A stretch of 64,000 nucleotides of DNA from Eubacteriaceae bacterium UBA6119 (GTDB lineage Bacteria; Bacillota; Clostridia; Eubacteriales; UBA1433): the NCBI GenBank assembly GCA_002423395.1, contig DIVZ01000005.1, positions 124,001 to 188,000 on the forward strand, written 5' to 3'. Shown piece by piece: positions 26,500-35,583 of this stretch (positions are counted from its first letter, which is position 1; every line of letters begins with the position of its first letter). A program made the translations under genes and the position numbers. The notes beneath the pieces are model-generated. The model was given only the letters and a program-made list of their open reading frames with translations. It was not told the DNA's origin and did not search any database.

Positions 26500-27001
26500 C
26501 TCCGCCTGCCGTATCGACTTTTATCATGCCTTGCTCAATTAAAGGTTGAACATTTTTTTTAAGAGCAGGTATTAAAAATTCTTTTTGACCTTTTATCACT
26601 AATACATCTACCGCGCCTGTTTGAATAACGTCGCTTACAGTGCCTATGTTTATGTTATTTGTATCATACGCGGAAAGCCCTATTAAATCTTCAATAAAAT
26701 ATTCATCCTTATCCAACTTAACAGCTTGAGTTCTGTTTACATAAATAAAAAAATCTTTAAGTTTTTCTGCGTCATTGCGATTTTTTATTTGATTGAATTT
26801 TATTAAAACAAATTTGTTTTTTAATAAAATATCTTCAATTGAAAGAGCTTGCATTTCTTGCCCGTCTTTTATAAAAACATCCTTAAGATCGTAAAATCTC
26901 TCCGCTTCGTTTGTAAGGGGAAATATTTTAACGTAACCTTTTATGCCGTGAGCAGAAAATATTTTGCCTATTTTCAAATACTGACCTGTTAAATCGTTCA
27001 T
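26486..27001 (-). CDS. rimM: Ribosome maturation factor RimM
   Basis: RimM assists 16S rRNA processing and assembly of the 30S head. The 171-residue protein has the N-terminal RimM barrel (GKIFSAHGIKGYVKI) and a C-terminal PRC barrel (residues about 95-168, DLIGLSAYD). There is no clear ribosome binding site, and the start lies only two bases after the khpA stop, so it is probably coupled to khpA. Confidence 0.95.
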   Translation of the reverse strand: MNDLTGQYLKIGKIFSAHGIKGYVKIFPLTNEAERFYDLKDVFIKDGQEMQALSIEDILLKNKFVLIKFNQIKNRNDAEKLKDFFIYVNRTQAVKLDKDEYFIEDLIGLSAYDTNNINIGTVSDVIQTGAVDVLVIKGQKEFLIPALKKNVQPLIEQGMIKVDTAGGVESD

Positions 27002-27003
27002 AA

Positions 27004-27231
27004 TCAGATTATTTCAAGCTCTACGCGGCAATTTTCTTTCATGGCTGCAGATTTTAAAACGGTGCGCATTGCATGAGCGACTCTGCCTTGTTTTCCGATT
27101 ACTTTTCCCATATCCGTTGGTGCGACGTGAAGTTCCAAAAATATTGTATTTCCTTCTTTGCGTTCTGTTACTATAACGTCGTCCGGATAATCAACCAGTG
27201 ACTTTGCTATCGTTTGAACAATTTCTTTCAT
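27004..27231 (-). CDS. khpA: KH-domain RNA-binding protein KhpA
   Basis: The 75-residue protein is a single KH domain with the VIGKQGRVAHAMRTV motif, split around GKQG. KhpA pairs with KhpB/Jag to bind RNA and affects cell division and elongation in some Firmicutes. It lies between rpsP and rimM, its conserved place. GAGG precedes the ATG. Confidence 0.93.
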   Translation of the reverse strand: MKEIVQTIAKSLVDYPDDVIVTERKEGNTIFLELHVAPTDMGKVIGKQGRVAHAMRTVLKSAAMKENCRVELEII

Positions 27232-27246
27232 AATAACCTCTTTATC

Positions 27247-27489
27247 TTAAGAGATAATGCCTTCTTTTTTTAACAGCTGTTTTACTGTATCTGTAGGCTG
27301 GGCGCCGCAACTTAACCATTTTAATGCTTTTTCTTTGTCGATTTGCAGGTCTTTTTCACCAACCGGTTTATAAATACCTATTTCATCTATGTTTTTGCCG
27401 TCTCTTGGCGCTCGCACGTCAGCGACAACAATTCTGTAAAACGGTTTTTTCTTTGCTCCCATTCGTTTAAGCCTGATTTTTACTGCCAT
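27247..27489 (-). CDS. rpsP: 30S ribosomal protein S16
   Basis: The 80-residue protein starts with AVKIRLKRMGAKKKPFYRIV, split as AVKIRLKRMG and KKPFYRIVVAD, which is diagnostic for S16. A strong AAGGAGGTG site precedes the ATG. It follows ffh, as in other Firmicutes. Confidence 0.97.
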   Translation of the reverse strand: MAVKIRLKRMGAKKKPFYRIVVADVRAPRDGKNIDEIGIYKPVGEKDLQIDKEKALKWLSCGAQPTDTVKQLLKKEGIIS

Positions 27490-27520
27490 TTTTTCACCTC
27501 CTTATAGTTTTAGTTATTTA

Positions 27521-28837
27521 TTACATAAAAGGAAAATTCATTTTGCCTTTTTTGCCCATTTTACCCGAAAACTGTTTCATCATTTTTTTGCTGTTTTCGT
27601 ATCCGTTTATCAATTTATTAATATCGCTTACTTTTGTGCCGCTTCCTGCTGCTATTCTTCTTCTTCTCGAAGCGTTTAATAAACTTGGATTCTGTCTTTC
27701 TTTTATTGTCATTGACTGTATCACCGCTTTTTGATGCAGGATTTCTTTTTCGTCTATTTTAATGCCTTTCAGCTGTTTAGCTCCGGGCATCATTTTCAGC
27801 ATTTCTTCTATACCGCCCATATTCTGCATTTGCTCAAGCTGCTCTAAAAAATCTTCCAGAGTGAAGGAATTTTTTGCGATTTTTCTGCTTAAGTCCTGCG
27901 CGGCCTGCACATCGTATGCGGCTTCCGCCTTTTCAATAAGACCTAAAATATCGCCCATTCCAAGGATTCTGCCCGCAATTCTATCTGCGTTGAATGCCTC
28001 GAGGTCTGATATTTTTTCGCCTGTACCGCAGAATTTTATGGGTTTGCCGGTTATGTGCGTTACTGACAACGCAGCTCCGCCGCGGGTGTCGCTGTCCAGT
28101 TTTGTCATAATAATGCCGGAAAGCTTAAGTCTTTCGTCAAAAGCTTTTGCGGTATTTACCGCGTCTTGACCTGTCATCGCGTCTATGCACAGCAGAATTT
28201 CCGTAGGAGCTGTAATGTTTGCGATATTGCTAATTTCGCTCATCATATCTTCATCAATGCTCATTCTGCCTGCCGTATCAATAATTAAAACGTCAGCAGA
28301 CTGCTCTTTAGCGTTTTTCAGTGATAGACGCGCTATTTCTTCCGGTTTTGTATCGGTATAAAACACAGGTATATTAATCTGGCCGCCTAGTGTTTGAAGT
28401 TGTTTTACGGCTGCGGGGCGGTAAGTGTCGCATGCGGCCATAAGAACCTTTTTATTTTGTTTTTTCAAAATATTGGCGAGCTTGGCGGCAGTTGTTGTTT
28501 TGCCGCTTCCCTGTATACCTGCCATTAGTATAACAGTAAGACCGTTGCTGTTTAATTTTAGTTTGCTGTCTTTATTTGCTAATATATCTGTAATTTCATC
28601 TCTTACTATTTTTATATACTGCTGAGAAGGAGTAAGGCTTTTCATAACCTCGTCGCCCAGAGCGCGAACGGATACTTTATCAATAAAGTCTTTTACTACT
28701 TTATAGTTTACATCAGCTTCAAGCATTGCAAGTTTAATTTCTCTGCCTGCCGCTTTTATGTCGGTTTCGGTGAGCTTGCCTTTTTTCTTAAGTTTTAAAA
28801 GCGTATCCTGCAGTTTTCCGCCTAAATTATCAAACAT
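27521..28837 (-). CDS. ffh: Signal recognition particle protein Ffh
   Basis: Ffh binds signal sequences and the SRP RNA and guides membrane-protein synthesis. The 438-residue product has the N domain, the GTPase G domain (GIQGSGKTTTAAK, DTAGR, TKLDSDTRGG) and a methionine-rich M domain (about 300-438, ending in Gly-Lys-Met repeats). I chose the ATG at 28837 with AAGGAG five bases upstream. A start 11 codons earlier would overlap the end of ylxM. The gene follows ylxM by 13 bases. Confidence 0.96.
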   Translation of the reverse strand: MFDNLGGKLQDTLLKLKKKGKLTETDIKAAGREIKLAMLEADVNYKVVKDFIDKVSVRALGDEVMKSLTPSQQYIKIVRDEITDILANKDSKLKLNSNGLTVILMAGIQGSGKTTTAAKLANILKKQNKKVLMAACDTYRPAAVKQLQTLGGQINIPVFYTDTKPEEIARLSLKNAKEQSADVLIIDTAGRMSIDEDMMSEISNIANITAPTEILLCIDAMTGQDAVNTAKAFDERLKLSGIIMTKLDSDTRGGAALSVTHITGKPIKFCGTGEKISDLEAFNADRIAGRILGMGDILGLIEKAEAAYDVQAAQDLSRKIAKNSFTLEDFLEQLEQMQNMGGIEEMLKMMPGAKQLKGIKIDEKEILHQKAVIQSMTIKERQNPSLLNASRRRRIAAGSGTKVSDINKLINGYENSKKMMKQFSGKMGKKGKMNFPFM

Positions 28838-28850
28838 TTGCACTCCTTTC

Positions 28851-29192
28851 TTACTCGCATATTTTATCAAGCAATTTTTCTATTTTTTTAATTTCGCCGA
28901 TTTCATTTTCATTTACTGTAAGTTTTTTAAGCAAATTTCTTATTTCTTCGGCTGTTTTTTCTTTTTCTGTTTGTTTTTGAGCTAAATTTAATGCTTGTTC
29001 ATATTTATTTAATACTGCTTCGCCTTTTTTTATGGCATCAAATGCCGCCTGGCGCGTAATATTATAATTATAGGCTATTTCTGCGAGCGAATAATCTTCT
29101 TCATAATACATTTTCAATATTTGATTTTGCTTTTCTGTAAGCAATGTGCCATAATGATCAAGAAGCATTATAATTCTTATGAGTTCTTTCAT
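28851..29192 (-). CDS. ylxM: YlxM-family helix-turn-helix protein, SRP-associated
   Basis: The 113-residue protein has a sigma-70 region-4-like helix-turn-helix (about residues 14-65: LLTEKQNQILKMYYEEDYSL and the following NITRQAAFDAI) and a coiled C-terminus. YlxM/p13 proteins are encoded directly before ffh in Firmicutes and are linked to SRP function. I chose the ATG at 29192, after GGTGG. An upstream start would add 13 residues through the repeat-rich leader. It is the first gene of the ribosomal operon. Confidence 0.92.
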   Translation of the reverse strand: MKELIRIIMLLDHYGTLLTEKQNQILKMYYEEDYSLAEIAYNYNITRQAAFDAIKKGEAVLNKYEQALNLAQKQTEKEKTAEEIRNLLKKLTVNENEIGEIKKIEKLLDKICE

Positions 29193-29202
29193 ATACCACC
29201 AT

Positions 29203-29250
29203 GTGTAAAGCTGTAAAGCTTTGTAAAGCAAAAAAGCTTTGCACCTTGCT
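29203..29250 (-). repeat. Short GTAAAGC repeats in the ylxM leader
   Basis: The sequence (T)GTAAAGC occurs three times in about 30 bases, followed by AAGCTTTGC, which can pair with the repeats. It lies immediately upstream of ylxM and may form part of the operon's 5' leader. Confidence 0.5.
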
Positions 29251-29392
29251 ATTTTAACTGAGCTTTATTAGTTTGTCAATTCATTTCTTCAAACATATAA
29301 TTAAATTATCTGTTTTAAAAATTTAATTTATATGATAAAATAAATTAGTTAAAATATATTTATTAAGCGCTTAGCTGTTAGGAGGTAGTAAA

Positions 29393-30325
29393 ATGATTTC
29401 AATCTATTATACCGAAAATGAAAAATTAATTAAAAACGATGTAATATTACCTGATAGTTGGGTGCACTTAATAAACCCCACGCAAGAAGAAATTCAATAT
29501 GTTTATGATACTTTAAATGTAGATATTGATTTTTTGCGATCGTCTTTGGACGAAGAAGAACGCGCAAGATTGGAAATTGAAGACGGCCATACCATGGTTA
29601 TTTTTGACACTCCTTTAGTAGAGCTCGAAGGGGAAGGCTATGTATATAACACTATTCCTGTAGGTATTGTTTTAACAGAAAACAATATAATAACCATATC
29701 ATTAAAAGACGTACCCGTGCTTAAATATTTTTATGATTTCAGAATGGTTAAATTCTCTACCAAAAAAAGAAACAGGATGTTTTTGCAGATATTATACAGA
29801 AATTCGGCATTGTTTTTAACATACTTAAAACAAGTGGATAAGATGAGCACAAAAATAGAAGAAATGCTTCATAAATCCATGAAGAACAAAGAGCTGATAC
29901 AAATGCTTAAACTTGAAAAAAGCTTGGTTTACTTTGCGACTTCATTAAAATCAAATGAAGTTGTTATGGAAAAGCTTTTGAGGATGGCGTTTATTAAAAA
30001 GTATCCCGACGACCTTGAATTGCTTGAAGATGTAATTATAGAAAATAAGCAGGCCATTGAGATGTGTACTATTTACAGAGACATTTTAAGCGGAACTATG
30101 GACGCTTTTGCATCTGTTATATCCAACAACTTAAACATTGTAATGAAATTGCTTACATCTCTTACAATAATTATCGCTATACCTACCCTTATAGCCAGCC
30201 TGTGGGGAATGAATGTAGCGGTGCCTTTCAAAGACACCTCTTTCGGTTTCTGGTCGGTTCTCGGGATAGCTTTAATATGTTCGTTAGTAAGTGTAATTGT
30301 TATGATTAAAAAGAAAATGTTATAA
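29393..30325 (+). CDS. corA: CorA-family magnesium/divalent cation channel
   Basis: CorA forms a pentameric channel for Mg2+ and related ions. The 310-residue protein has a large cytoplasmic N-terminal domain with a long helix (about 150-235) and two C-terminal membrane segments (about 250-272 and 283-303). The GMN signature is present in SLWGMNVAVPF between them. The extracellular loop is short. AGGAGG precedes the ATG at a normal distance. It stands alone and diverges from the ylxM operon. Confidence 0.92.
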   Translation: MISIYYTENEKLIKNDVILPDSWVHLINPTQEEIQYVYDTLNVDIDFLRSSLDEEERARLEIEDGHTMVIFDTPLVELEGEGYVYNTIPVGIVLTENNIITISLKDVPVLKYFYDFRMVKFSTKKRNRMFLQILYRNSALFLTYLKQVDKMSTKIEEMLHKSMKNKELIQMLKLEKSLVYFATSLKSNEVVMEKLLRMAFIKKYPDDLELLEDVIIENKQAIEMCTIYRDILSGTMDAFASVISNNLNIVMKLLTSLTIIIAIPTLIASLWGMNVAVPFKDTSFGFWSVLGIALICSLVSVIVMIKKKML

Positions 30326-30444
30326 AAAATTAAACTGACTTTTATTTGTCTGCTGATATATGATAATCATATATTTGTCGGATGCTGTATAAAACAAATT
30401 TGTAAGTTAAAATATTATATAGTTATTTCTTAAATATAATTAAA

Positions 30445-30494
30445 CAATTAAAAAAGGATTGAATAGCGAAAATGCGTTCAGTCCTTTTAATTGC
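30445..30494. terminator. Bidirectional terminator between corA and proS
   Basis: An imperfect hairpin with arms CAATTAAAAAAGGATTGAA and TTCAGTCCTTTTAATTG lies between convergent genes. Confidence 0.7.
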
Positions 30495-30521
30495 TTCAAT
30501 ATCTTATTATTATTTAATGCT

Positions 30522-31964
30522 TTAGTACGCTCTTGCAAGATATACCATTTTATCTGCAGGTTTTCCGCAGCATATGCAATTGCCGTCTCCGATAATTTCC
30601 TGCTTAAACGGAATGCATCTTATACTGGCTCCGGTTTGTTCTTTAATCGTATCTTCGCACTGCCTGTCATTACACCACATGGCTTTTATAAAACCCGGGT
30701 TTTCTTTGAGTTTTGTTTTCATTTCTTCTATACTTACAGCCGTGCTCGTTTTCTGTTCTCTCATATCCAAGGCGCGCTTGTACAAATTATTTTGAATTTC
30801 CTCAAGCGTCTTGCCTGCTGCCGTTTTAACATCATCAAGGCTGATATCGATTTTTTCTTTCGTATCGCGTCGTACAAAAACGCATTTATTGTTATCAATA
30901 TCTTTCGGTCCTACCTCGATTCTTAAAGGCACGCCTTTCATTTCCCATTGGCTGAATTTCCAGCCCGGTGTATAGCCGTCGGCATCATCGACTTTTACTT
31001 TATATTCTTTTAAAATATTTTTCAATTCATAGGCTTTGTCTAAAACGCCTTCTTTGTGCTGTGCAATGGGAACTATTACTATTTGTACGGGAGCGATTTT
31101 AGGAGGCAGCACAAGCCCCGAATTGTCACCGTGCACCATTATAATAGCGCCGATTAATCTTGTGGAAAGCCCCCATGAAGTATGGTATGGATATGCGCGT
31201 TTGCCGTCTCTGTCTGCATACATTATGTCAAAAGCTTTTGTAAAATGCTGTCCTAAATTATGGCTTGTACCCGATTGCAGCGCCTGCCCGTCGTGCATAA
31301 GAGCTTCCATTGTGTATGTCGCGTGCGCGCCCGCGAATTTTTCTTTTTCACTTTTCTGACCGACAATCATAGGGATTGCCATATATTCTTCGGCTACGCT
31401 TCTGTATATATTAAGCATCTGCATTGTCTCAGCTTGCGCTTCCTGCTCTGTTTCGTGAAGTGTATGACCCTCCTGCCACAAAAATTCCGATGTTCTCAAA
31501 AACGGTCTTGTTGTTTTTTCCCATCTTACTACGCTGCACCACTGGTTGTATAAGAACGGAAGCTGCCGCCATGTCTGCAGCCATTTAGAATACATGCTGC
31601 AAATAATAGTTTCGCTTGTAGGGCGAATGCACAGTCTTTCAGAAAGTTCCGCTCCTCCTCCGTGAGTAACCCAGGCTACTTCGGGAGCGAACCCTTCAAC
31701 ATGTTCGGCTTCTCTGACTAGAAGGCTCTCCGGAATAAGCAGAGGGAAATACATGTTTTCATGACCTGTTTGTTTAAATAATTTGTCATATTCGTTTTTT
31801 ATATTTTCCCATATAGCAAAGCCATACGGTCTTATTACCATAAAACCTTTAACAGGCGAATAATCCGCAAGCTCGGTTTTCATAATAACGTCTGTGTACC
31901 ATCTCGCGAAATCTTCTTCCATGTTTGTAATTGCTTGGATATTTTGTTGTTTCTCTTTTGTCAT
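30522..31964 (-). CDS. proS: Prolyl-tRNA synthetase, type 3 (archaeal/eukaryotic-like)
   Basis: ProS charges tRNA-Pro. The 480-residue protein lacks the editing insertion of the long bacterial ProS and has the layout of the archaeal/eukaryotic-like type. It has class II motif 2 (SVVRWEKTTRPFLRTSEFLWQ, in the segment around FLRTSEFLWQEGH), a GLSTRLIGAIIMVHGD motif 3 and an anticodon domain (about 285-385). A C-terminal zinc-type domain carries cysteines in MWCNDRQCE and CICCGK. The gene follows a surface-protein gene by only two bases, with AGGAGA inside that gene's end, so they are probably co-transcribed. This pairing is unusual. Confidence 0.95.
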   Translation of the reverse strand: MTKEKQQNIQAITNMEEDFARWYTDVIMKTELADYSPVKGFMVIRPYGFAIWENIKNEYDKLFKQTGHENMYFPLLIPESLLVREAEHVEGFAPEVAWVTHGGGAELSERLCIRPTSETIICSMYSKWLQTWRQLPFLYNQWCSVVRWEKTTRPFLRTSEFLWQEGHTLHETEQEAQAETMQMLNIYRSVAEEYMAIPMIVGQKSEKEKFAGAHATYTMEALMHDGQALQSGTSHNLGQHFTKAFDIMYADRDGKRAYPYHTSWGLSTRLIGAIIMVHGDNSGLVLPPKIAPVQIVIVPIAQHKEGVLDKAYELKNILKEYKVKVDDADGYTPGWKFSQWEMKGVPLRIEVGPKDIDNNKCVFVRRDTKEKIDISLDDVKTAAGKTLEEIQNNLYKRALDMREQKTSTAVSIEEMKTKLKENPGFIKAMWCNDRQCEDTIKEQTGASIRCIPFKQEIIGDGNCICCGKPADKMVYLARAY

Positions 31965-31966
31965 TT

Positions 31967-33802
31967 TTATCTCCTGTTATTGCTGTAGTTGCGGTTTCTT
32001 TTTCTTATGGTTAAAAACACTGCGCAGCCGATTACGACTAAAAGCGCCGCAGATATTATAATTATTTTAATTAAAGGATTTGATATGTGAACGGCATCAA
32101 AATTGAATTCCATTTCTTGTCCGGTATCCGTTTTGCATTTAACCATTAATTTAATATTTGAATCGCTTTTATAATTTTGACCTGAAAGCGATACTATCTG
32201 TTTGTCGCCTATATTAAGCAGAGAAAAAGTGCCCAGTAAAGCGCCGTTTCTTGTATCGATTAATTCTAAATCAATAAAATTAGTGTTGCCGTCGTTTAAT
32301 AAGACAACATCAAAGCTTGAACTTTCTTTATTTTTTGCATTAATATTTTCTATATGCATCATCATACTCGGCTCGGTTTTTCTCTCAACCATGAAGATTT
32401 GTTTAGTTATAAAGAAAGTATGAGAAGTATTTTTATCATCCTTTATAACGAGATTTATTGTAGGCTGAGACGTAAAATCATTGGAAAATTTTCCTTTTGC
32501 GGTAAATGTAACTTGCTGTCCTGATTTTATGCTGTCAGTTTTATATACCTCTCCGAGTATACCGTCTGTAATAGTTACATTTGTCACTTCGTAATTGCTT
32601 ATGTTTTTAGCTGTATATGTAATAACCGTATCGGTATAAAACGGCAGTTTAGCGCCTTCTATGCTTCTCTGTATTTCAAGACACGGCGGGATTGAAGATA
32701 AAGAAAAATCATAAGTCGCTTTAAATGGCGTGCTACTGTCTTCCACATAGGCATATATAGCGTATGAATATATTTTATCGGGCTCTATTTTTGTGTTTTT
32801 TGTAAGCGTTGCGCTTGAGCCTTTCAGTACGGAACCAATGTTTAAAATAGGTTCGGCAGTAGCCTTGCCCATATCATCAAGCTGATATATGAACGCGGTT
32901 ATAATATCATACTGCGTATCATTTTTAAATTCAAATGATAAATCAATATTTTGAGCTGTTTCTAAATATGTTTTTGGGGAAGTAACATTCATAGATATTT
33001 TTGTCTCAATAGGCGCATCTATTATTTTGCCTGTAATTTTAACTTCAGGCAGTTCCGTTCTTACAATTTCGTTGCTTAACAAATCTGTATATTCTACAAT
33101 TAAGTAAGAGTTTATAACACCTACTGATACGGCTAAATCCTTCTGAAATTTTTTGCTCTCTTTTTCTTTAATATCTCCAAGTTCCGCGATAAGACCGTAC
33201 ATCGAATCGTAAACTTTAACGCTTCCGACCTTTACTCCAGATGACAATGTAATTTTACCCCCGAAGTATACTAAAAAATCACTTAGTCCTACAGGGTTTG
33301 CATCAGTTGTATAAGTTGCCGAGAACACAGGCAAGTATAATTTTACGGTGTTGCTTGACGATGAATACTCATTCCATTCGCCGTTAAGCTTAAACATCAG
33401 TCTGTACGAAAAAGTCACACTTTTGCCGTATGATGTGTCCATATTAACTGTCTTGCCTGTAATGGTAGTCGCCGAGCCTCTTGTAACGGAAGAGGTAAAT
33501 GTTGTCCAGTCTGATATGGTTTTTCCTGATGAAGATGTTATCTTTTCATATATTGCAACTTCTATACTGCCCGAATAGTCTGTAGAATTTTTTATATTGT
33601 ATGTCTGGCAGAAAGAAGAGCCTTGGGCTACTGTATACACAGAGTCAATAGTTTTGCCTTGTCCGCTTTTTAGATTTATATTTGTAACAAGCGACAGATG
33701 AACATCGCTTTTAGTAATGGTATCTAGTGCGATTGCAATACCGGAAAACAGAATTATTATTATTAATATAAATAATGCGGATATTATTTTTTTATATTTC
33801 AT
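31967..33802 (-). CDS. Exported, membrane-anchored protein with repeated beta-sandwich (CARDB/COG1361-like) domains
   Basis: The 611-residue protein has an N-terminal hydrophobic signal (about 7-26) and one C-terminal membrane segment (about 575-597) followed by a short basic tail, with no LPXTG motif. The extracellular part is rich in Ser/Thr/Lys and in beta-strand patterns. It resembles several domains of the kind found in S-layer-associated proteins (COG1361, CARDB). A motif of the form TxTxKNISNYEVTNVTI, in the region around KNISNYEVTNV, is typical of such folds. GAGGAA precedes the ATG. It shares a probable operon with proS. Function is unknown; cell-wall or surface scaffold is the best guess. 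Confidence 0.75.
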   Translation of the reverse strand: MKYKKIISALFILIIIILFSGIAIALDTITKSDVHLSLVTNINLKSGQGKTIDSVYTVAQGSSFCQTYNIKNSTDYSGSIEVAIYEKITSSSGKTISDWTTFTSSVTRGSATTITGKTVNMDTSYGKSVTFSYRLMFKLNGEWNEYSSSSNTVKLYLPVFSATYTTDANPVGLSDFLVYFGGKITLSSGVKVGSVKVYDSMYGLIAELGDIKEKESKKFQKDLAVSVGVINSYLIVEYTDLLSNEIVRTELPEVKITGKIIDAPIETKISMNVTSPKTYLETAQNIDLSFEFKNDTQYDIITAFIYQLDDMGKATAEPILNIGSVLKGSSATLTKNTKIEPDKIYSYAIYAYVEDSSTPFKATYDFSLSSIPPCLEIQRSIEGAKLPFYTDTVITYTAKNISNYEVTNVTITDGILGEVYKTDSIKSGQQVTFTAKGKFSNDFTSQPTINLVIKDDKNTSHTFFITKQIFMVERKTEPSMMMHIENINAKNKESSSFDVVLLNDGNTNFIDLELIDTRNGALLGTFSLLNIGDKQIVSLSGQNYKSDSNIKLMVKCKTDTGQEMEFNFDAVHISNPLIKIIIISAALLVVIGCAVFLTIRKRNRNYSNNRR

Positions 33803-33872
33803 ATATTCCTCACTTTATATTCTGGATATTACTATAAACTACATTATAATAAAATAATTCAAAAAAGAAAAT

Positions 33873-33902
33873 AAAAAAGACAGCAATGCTGTCTTTTTTA
33901 TT
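33873..33902 (-). terminator. Terminator after the cysteine-rich protein gene
   Basis: Arms AAAAAAGACAGC and GCTGTCTTTTTT with a three-base loop. It separates the 33916-34584 gene from the surface-protein gene downstream on the same strand. Confidence 0.9.
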
Positions 33903-33915
33903 TTATCTTATTTTT

Positions 33916-34584
33916 CTAACATCTTTGCTGCGGCGGGAAGAAATCCGGGAACGGAGTAACTTCATCATCCATGAATTCTTCGCAGAATTCAACATTGGCA
34001 GCATCTTCGCATTCCGGCGGAATATCGCAGAATCCGTAAGTAGGTATTTTAAGCTGAACTTCGCTTATTACTTTGACAATCAGGAATACGCCTATGCTTA
34101 ATTGCATTAAATTTTGATTATCGATTATGTTGGCATAGCCTGCTTCGGCATAACTTTCAACATATGGTTCAAATCTTCCTTGTCTTAAAAACTCAGCGGG
34201 AGCGTATACCACGACTTCAACAGGGAATCTTATTTTATTGTCGCACTGACAATGACCGTTAATGCAGAGTCTTGCCGGAAGTCTGTATTCTTCTCCGTTG
34301 CATTTTCTTTTAACAATTACAAAAACAGGAACTGCGGCAACAAAACGCATTAATGCGTAGTTTTCATTTATTTCTTTGAAGAATGGATAACCATCCCAGT
34401 GTTCTACTTCTGCTTTGCCGAATTCGGCTCTTATAAATTTAAAATCATCGGCATCGCCGCACGGAAAATCAACGCAGAACAACGCTCTTTCCAAACAATC
34501 GCGTTTAGAACATGCATCGTATACTTTTTTTACTATCAAACAGTCTACTTCAATGCAGCTGTTAATATCATGTCTCTCAACCAA
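33916..34584 (-). CDS. Cysteine-rich protein of unknown function
   Basis: This 222-residue protein has no signal peptide and about 17 cysteines, including pairs in CSKRDCLE, CVDFPCGD and CINGHCQC and one at the C-terminus (QQRC). It is acidic near its end, with several prolines. The style (Cys-rich, no signal, KKVYDACSKRDC motif) is reminiscent of spore coat or spore-associated proteins of Clostridia, but I do not recognise a family, and no sporulation gene is nearby. The TTG start is supported by AAAGGAGG nine bases upstream. It stands alone between terminators. Confidence 0.75.
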   Translation of the reverse strand: MVERHDINSCIEVDCLIVKKVYDACSKRDCLERALFCVDFPCGDADDFKFIRAEFGKAEVEHWDGYPFFKEINENYALMRFVAAVPVFVIVKRKCNGEEYRLPARLCINGHCQCDNKIRFPVEVVVYAPAEFLRQGRFEPYVESYAEAGYANIIDNQNLMQLSIGVFLIVKVISEVQLKIPTYGFCDIPPECEDAANVEFCEEFMDDEVTPFPDFFPPQQRC

Positions 34585-34782
34585 ATGCTTTATCCTCCTT
34601 TATTATATTCTATCGTTATTATATGAGGCAGCATTTTAAGTGTGAGGGATATTTTTTTATATTATTTTATAAATTTCGAGATAAATTTGTAGAATTTTTA
34701 TATTTAATTAGATAAGTTTATTACTGAATATAAAATATCTTCTTTATCATATGATAATATGAAAATAAATGAGTATAAATTA

Positions 34783-34810
34783 AAAAATTCAGTCAACGAC
34801 TGAATTTTAT
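34783..34810 (-). terminator. Terminator after zapA
   Basis: Arms AAATTCAGTC and GACTGAATTT with a three-base loop; on the minus strand a T-rich run follows. Confidence 0.85.
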
Positions 34811-34811
34811 T

Positions 34812-35357
34812 TTATTCCTGTATTATTTTTTTTCTCAGTTTTACAAGTTCTATTTGACTTTCTAGTAATTTTTCTTCGATTAACTCATATTCGTGCTTCA
34901 TTTTTTCATTTTCGCTTCTTACCTCTGTAAGGCGGGTTTTATATCCTGCTATTATTGCGTTTGCTCTGTTTACCTCTTCGCTGAGCCGTTTTATTTCTTC
35001 CTGATATTGTTCTAATTTTTTTATGTCTGCTTCACTGCGGGATATTCTGACAGTGTCAGCGTTTGCCGGCTCTTCTTTACTGCTTTGAACCAACGCGGGA
35101 GGGGCAGGCGCATTCACTAATTTTTTTTGCATTGTCAAAAATGCTTTTTGAGTTTCAAGTATCTCTTCGCTTAGATTCATGCAAGTAAGTATTAAAGTTA
35201 CATAATTGCTGATATAAGGGTTTTTCTTTTTTGTTTCAGTTAAAATATATTCAAGATATTTGACTGTATCTTCAATTTTTATAGTATCATTGGTATTCGT
35301 TAAAAACGAATAATCGGATCCCAATATTTTAACGCTTACTTTGTTTTTCTTATTCAT
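34812..35357 (-). CDS. zapA: Cell division protein ZapA
   Basis: ZapA bundles FtsZ filaments at the division site. The N-terminal part (about 1-85) has the ZapA fold signature, KVSVKILGSDYSFLT and an AxxL-type helix region (NYVTLILTCMNLSEEI). The remaining 95 residues are a long coiled coil (about 110-180), which is longer than in minimal ZapA. An Ala/Pro linker lies between. The start is uncertain: ATG 35357 lies 16 bases after GAAAGGG, and a TTG at 35372 would start right at that site. Its presence together with ftsEX marks the window as rich in division genes. Confidence 0.88.
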   Translation of the reverse strand: MNKKNKVSVKILGSDYSFLTNTNDTIKIEDTVKYLEYILTETKKKNPYISNYVTLILTCMNLSEEILETQKAFLTMQKKLVNAPAPPALVQSSKEEPANADTVRISRSEADIKKLEQYQEEIKRLSEEVNRANAIIAGYKTRLTEVRSENEKMKHEYELIEEKLLESQIELVKLRKKIIQE

Positions 35358-35583
35358 ATTGCTGCAAAACAAACCCTTTCATGCAAAATACAATAACGAT
35401 TATACTTTTTCAATCTATATTATATATTACGATAGGTTAAATTACAAATAATTATTCGGCAATATATGGAAAAAATATACAATTATTTTAATAAAAATGA
35501 AAATATATCAGACACTTTTAATTATTTAAAAATAATGTATAATAAACAATACACAAATTATTAAAACAGCCAAGAGGTGAAGA

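Noticed and set aside
30459..30926. A 155-codon plus-strand open frame opposite the end of proS
   Set aside because: It lies antisense to a clearly conserved synthetase gene, has no good ribosome binding site and reads like the complement of coding sequence.
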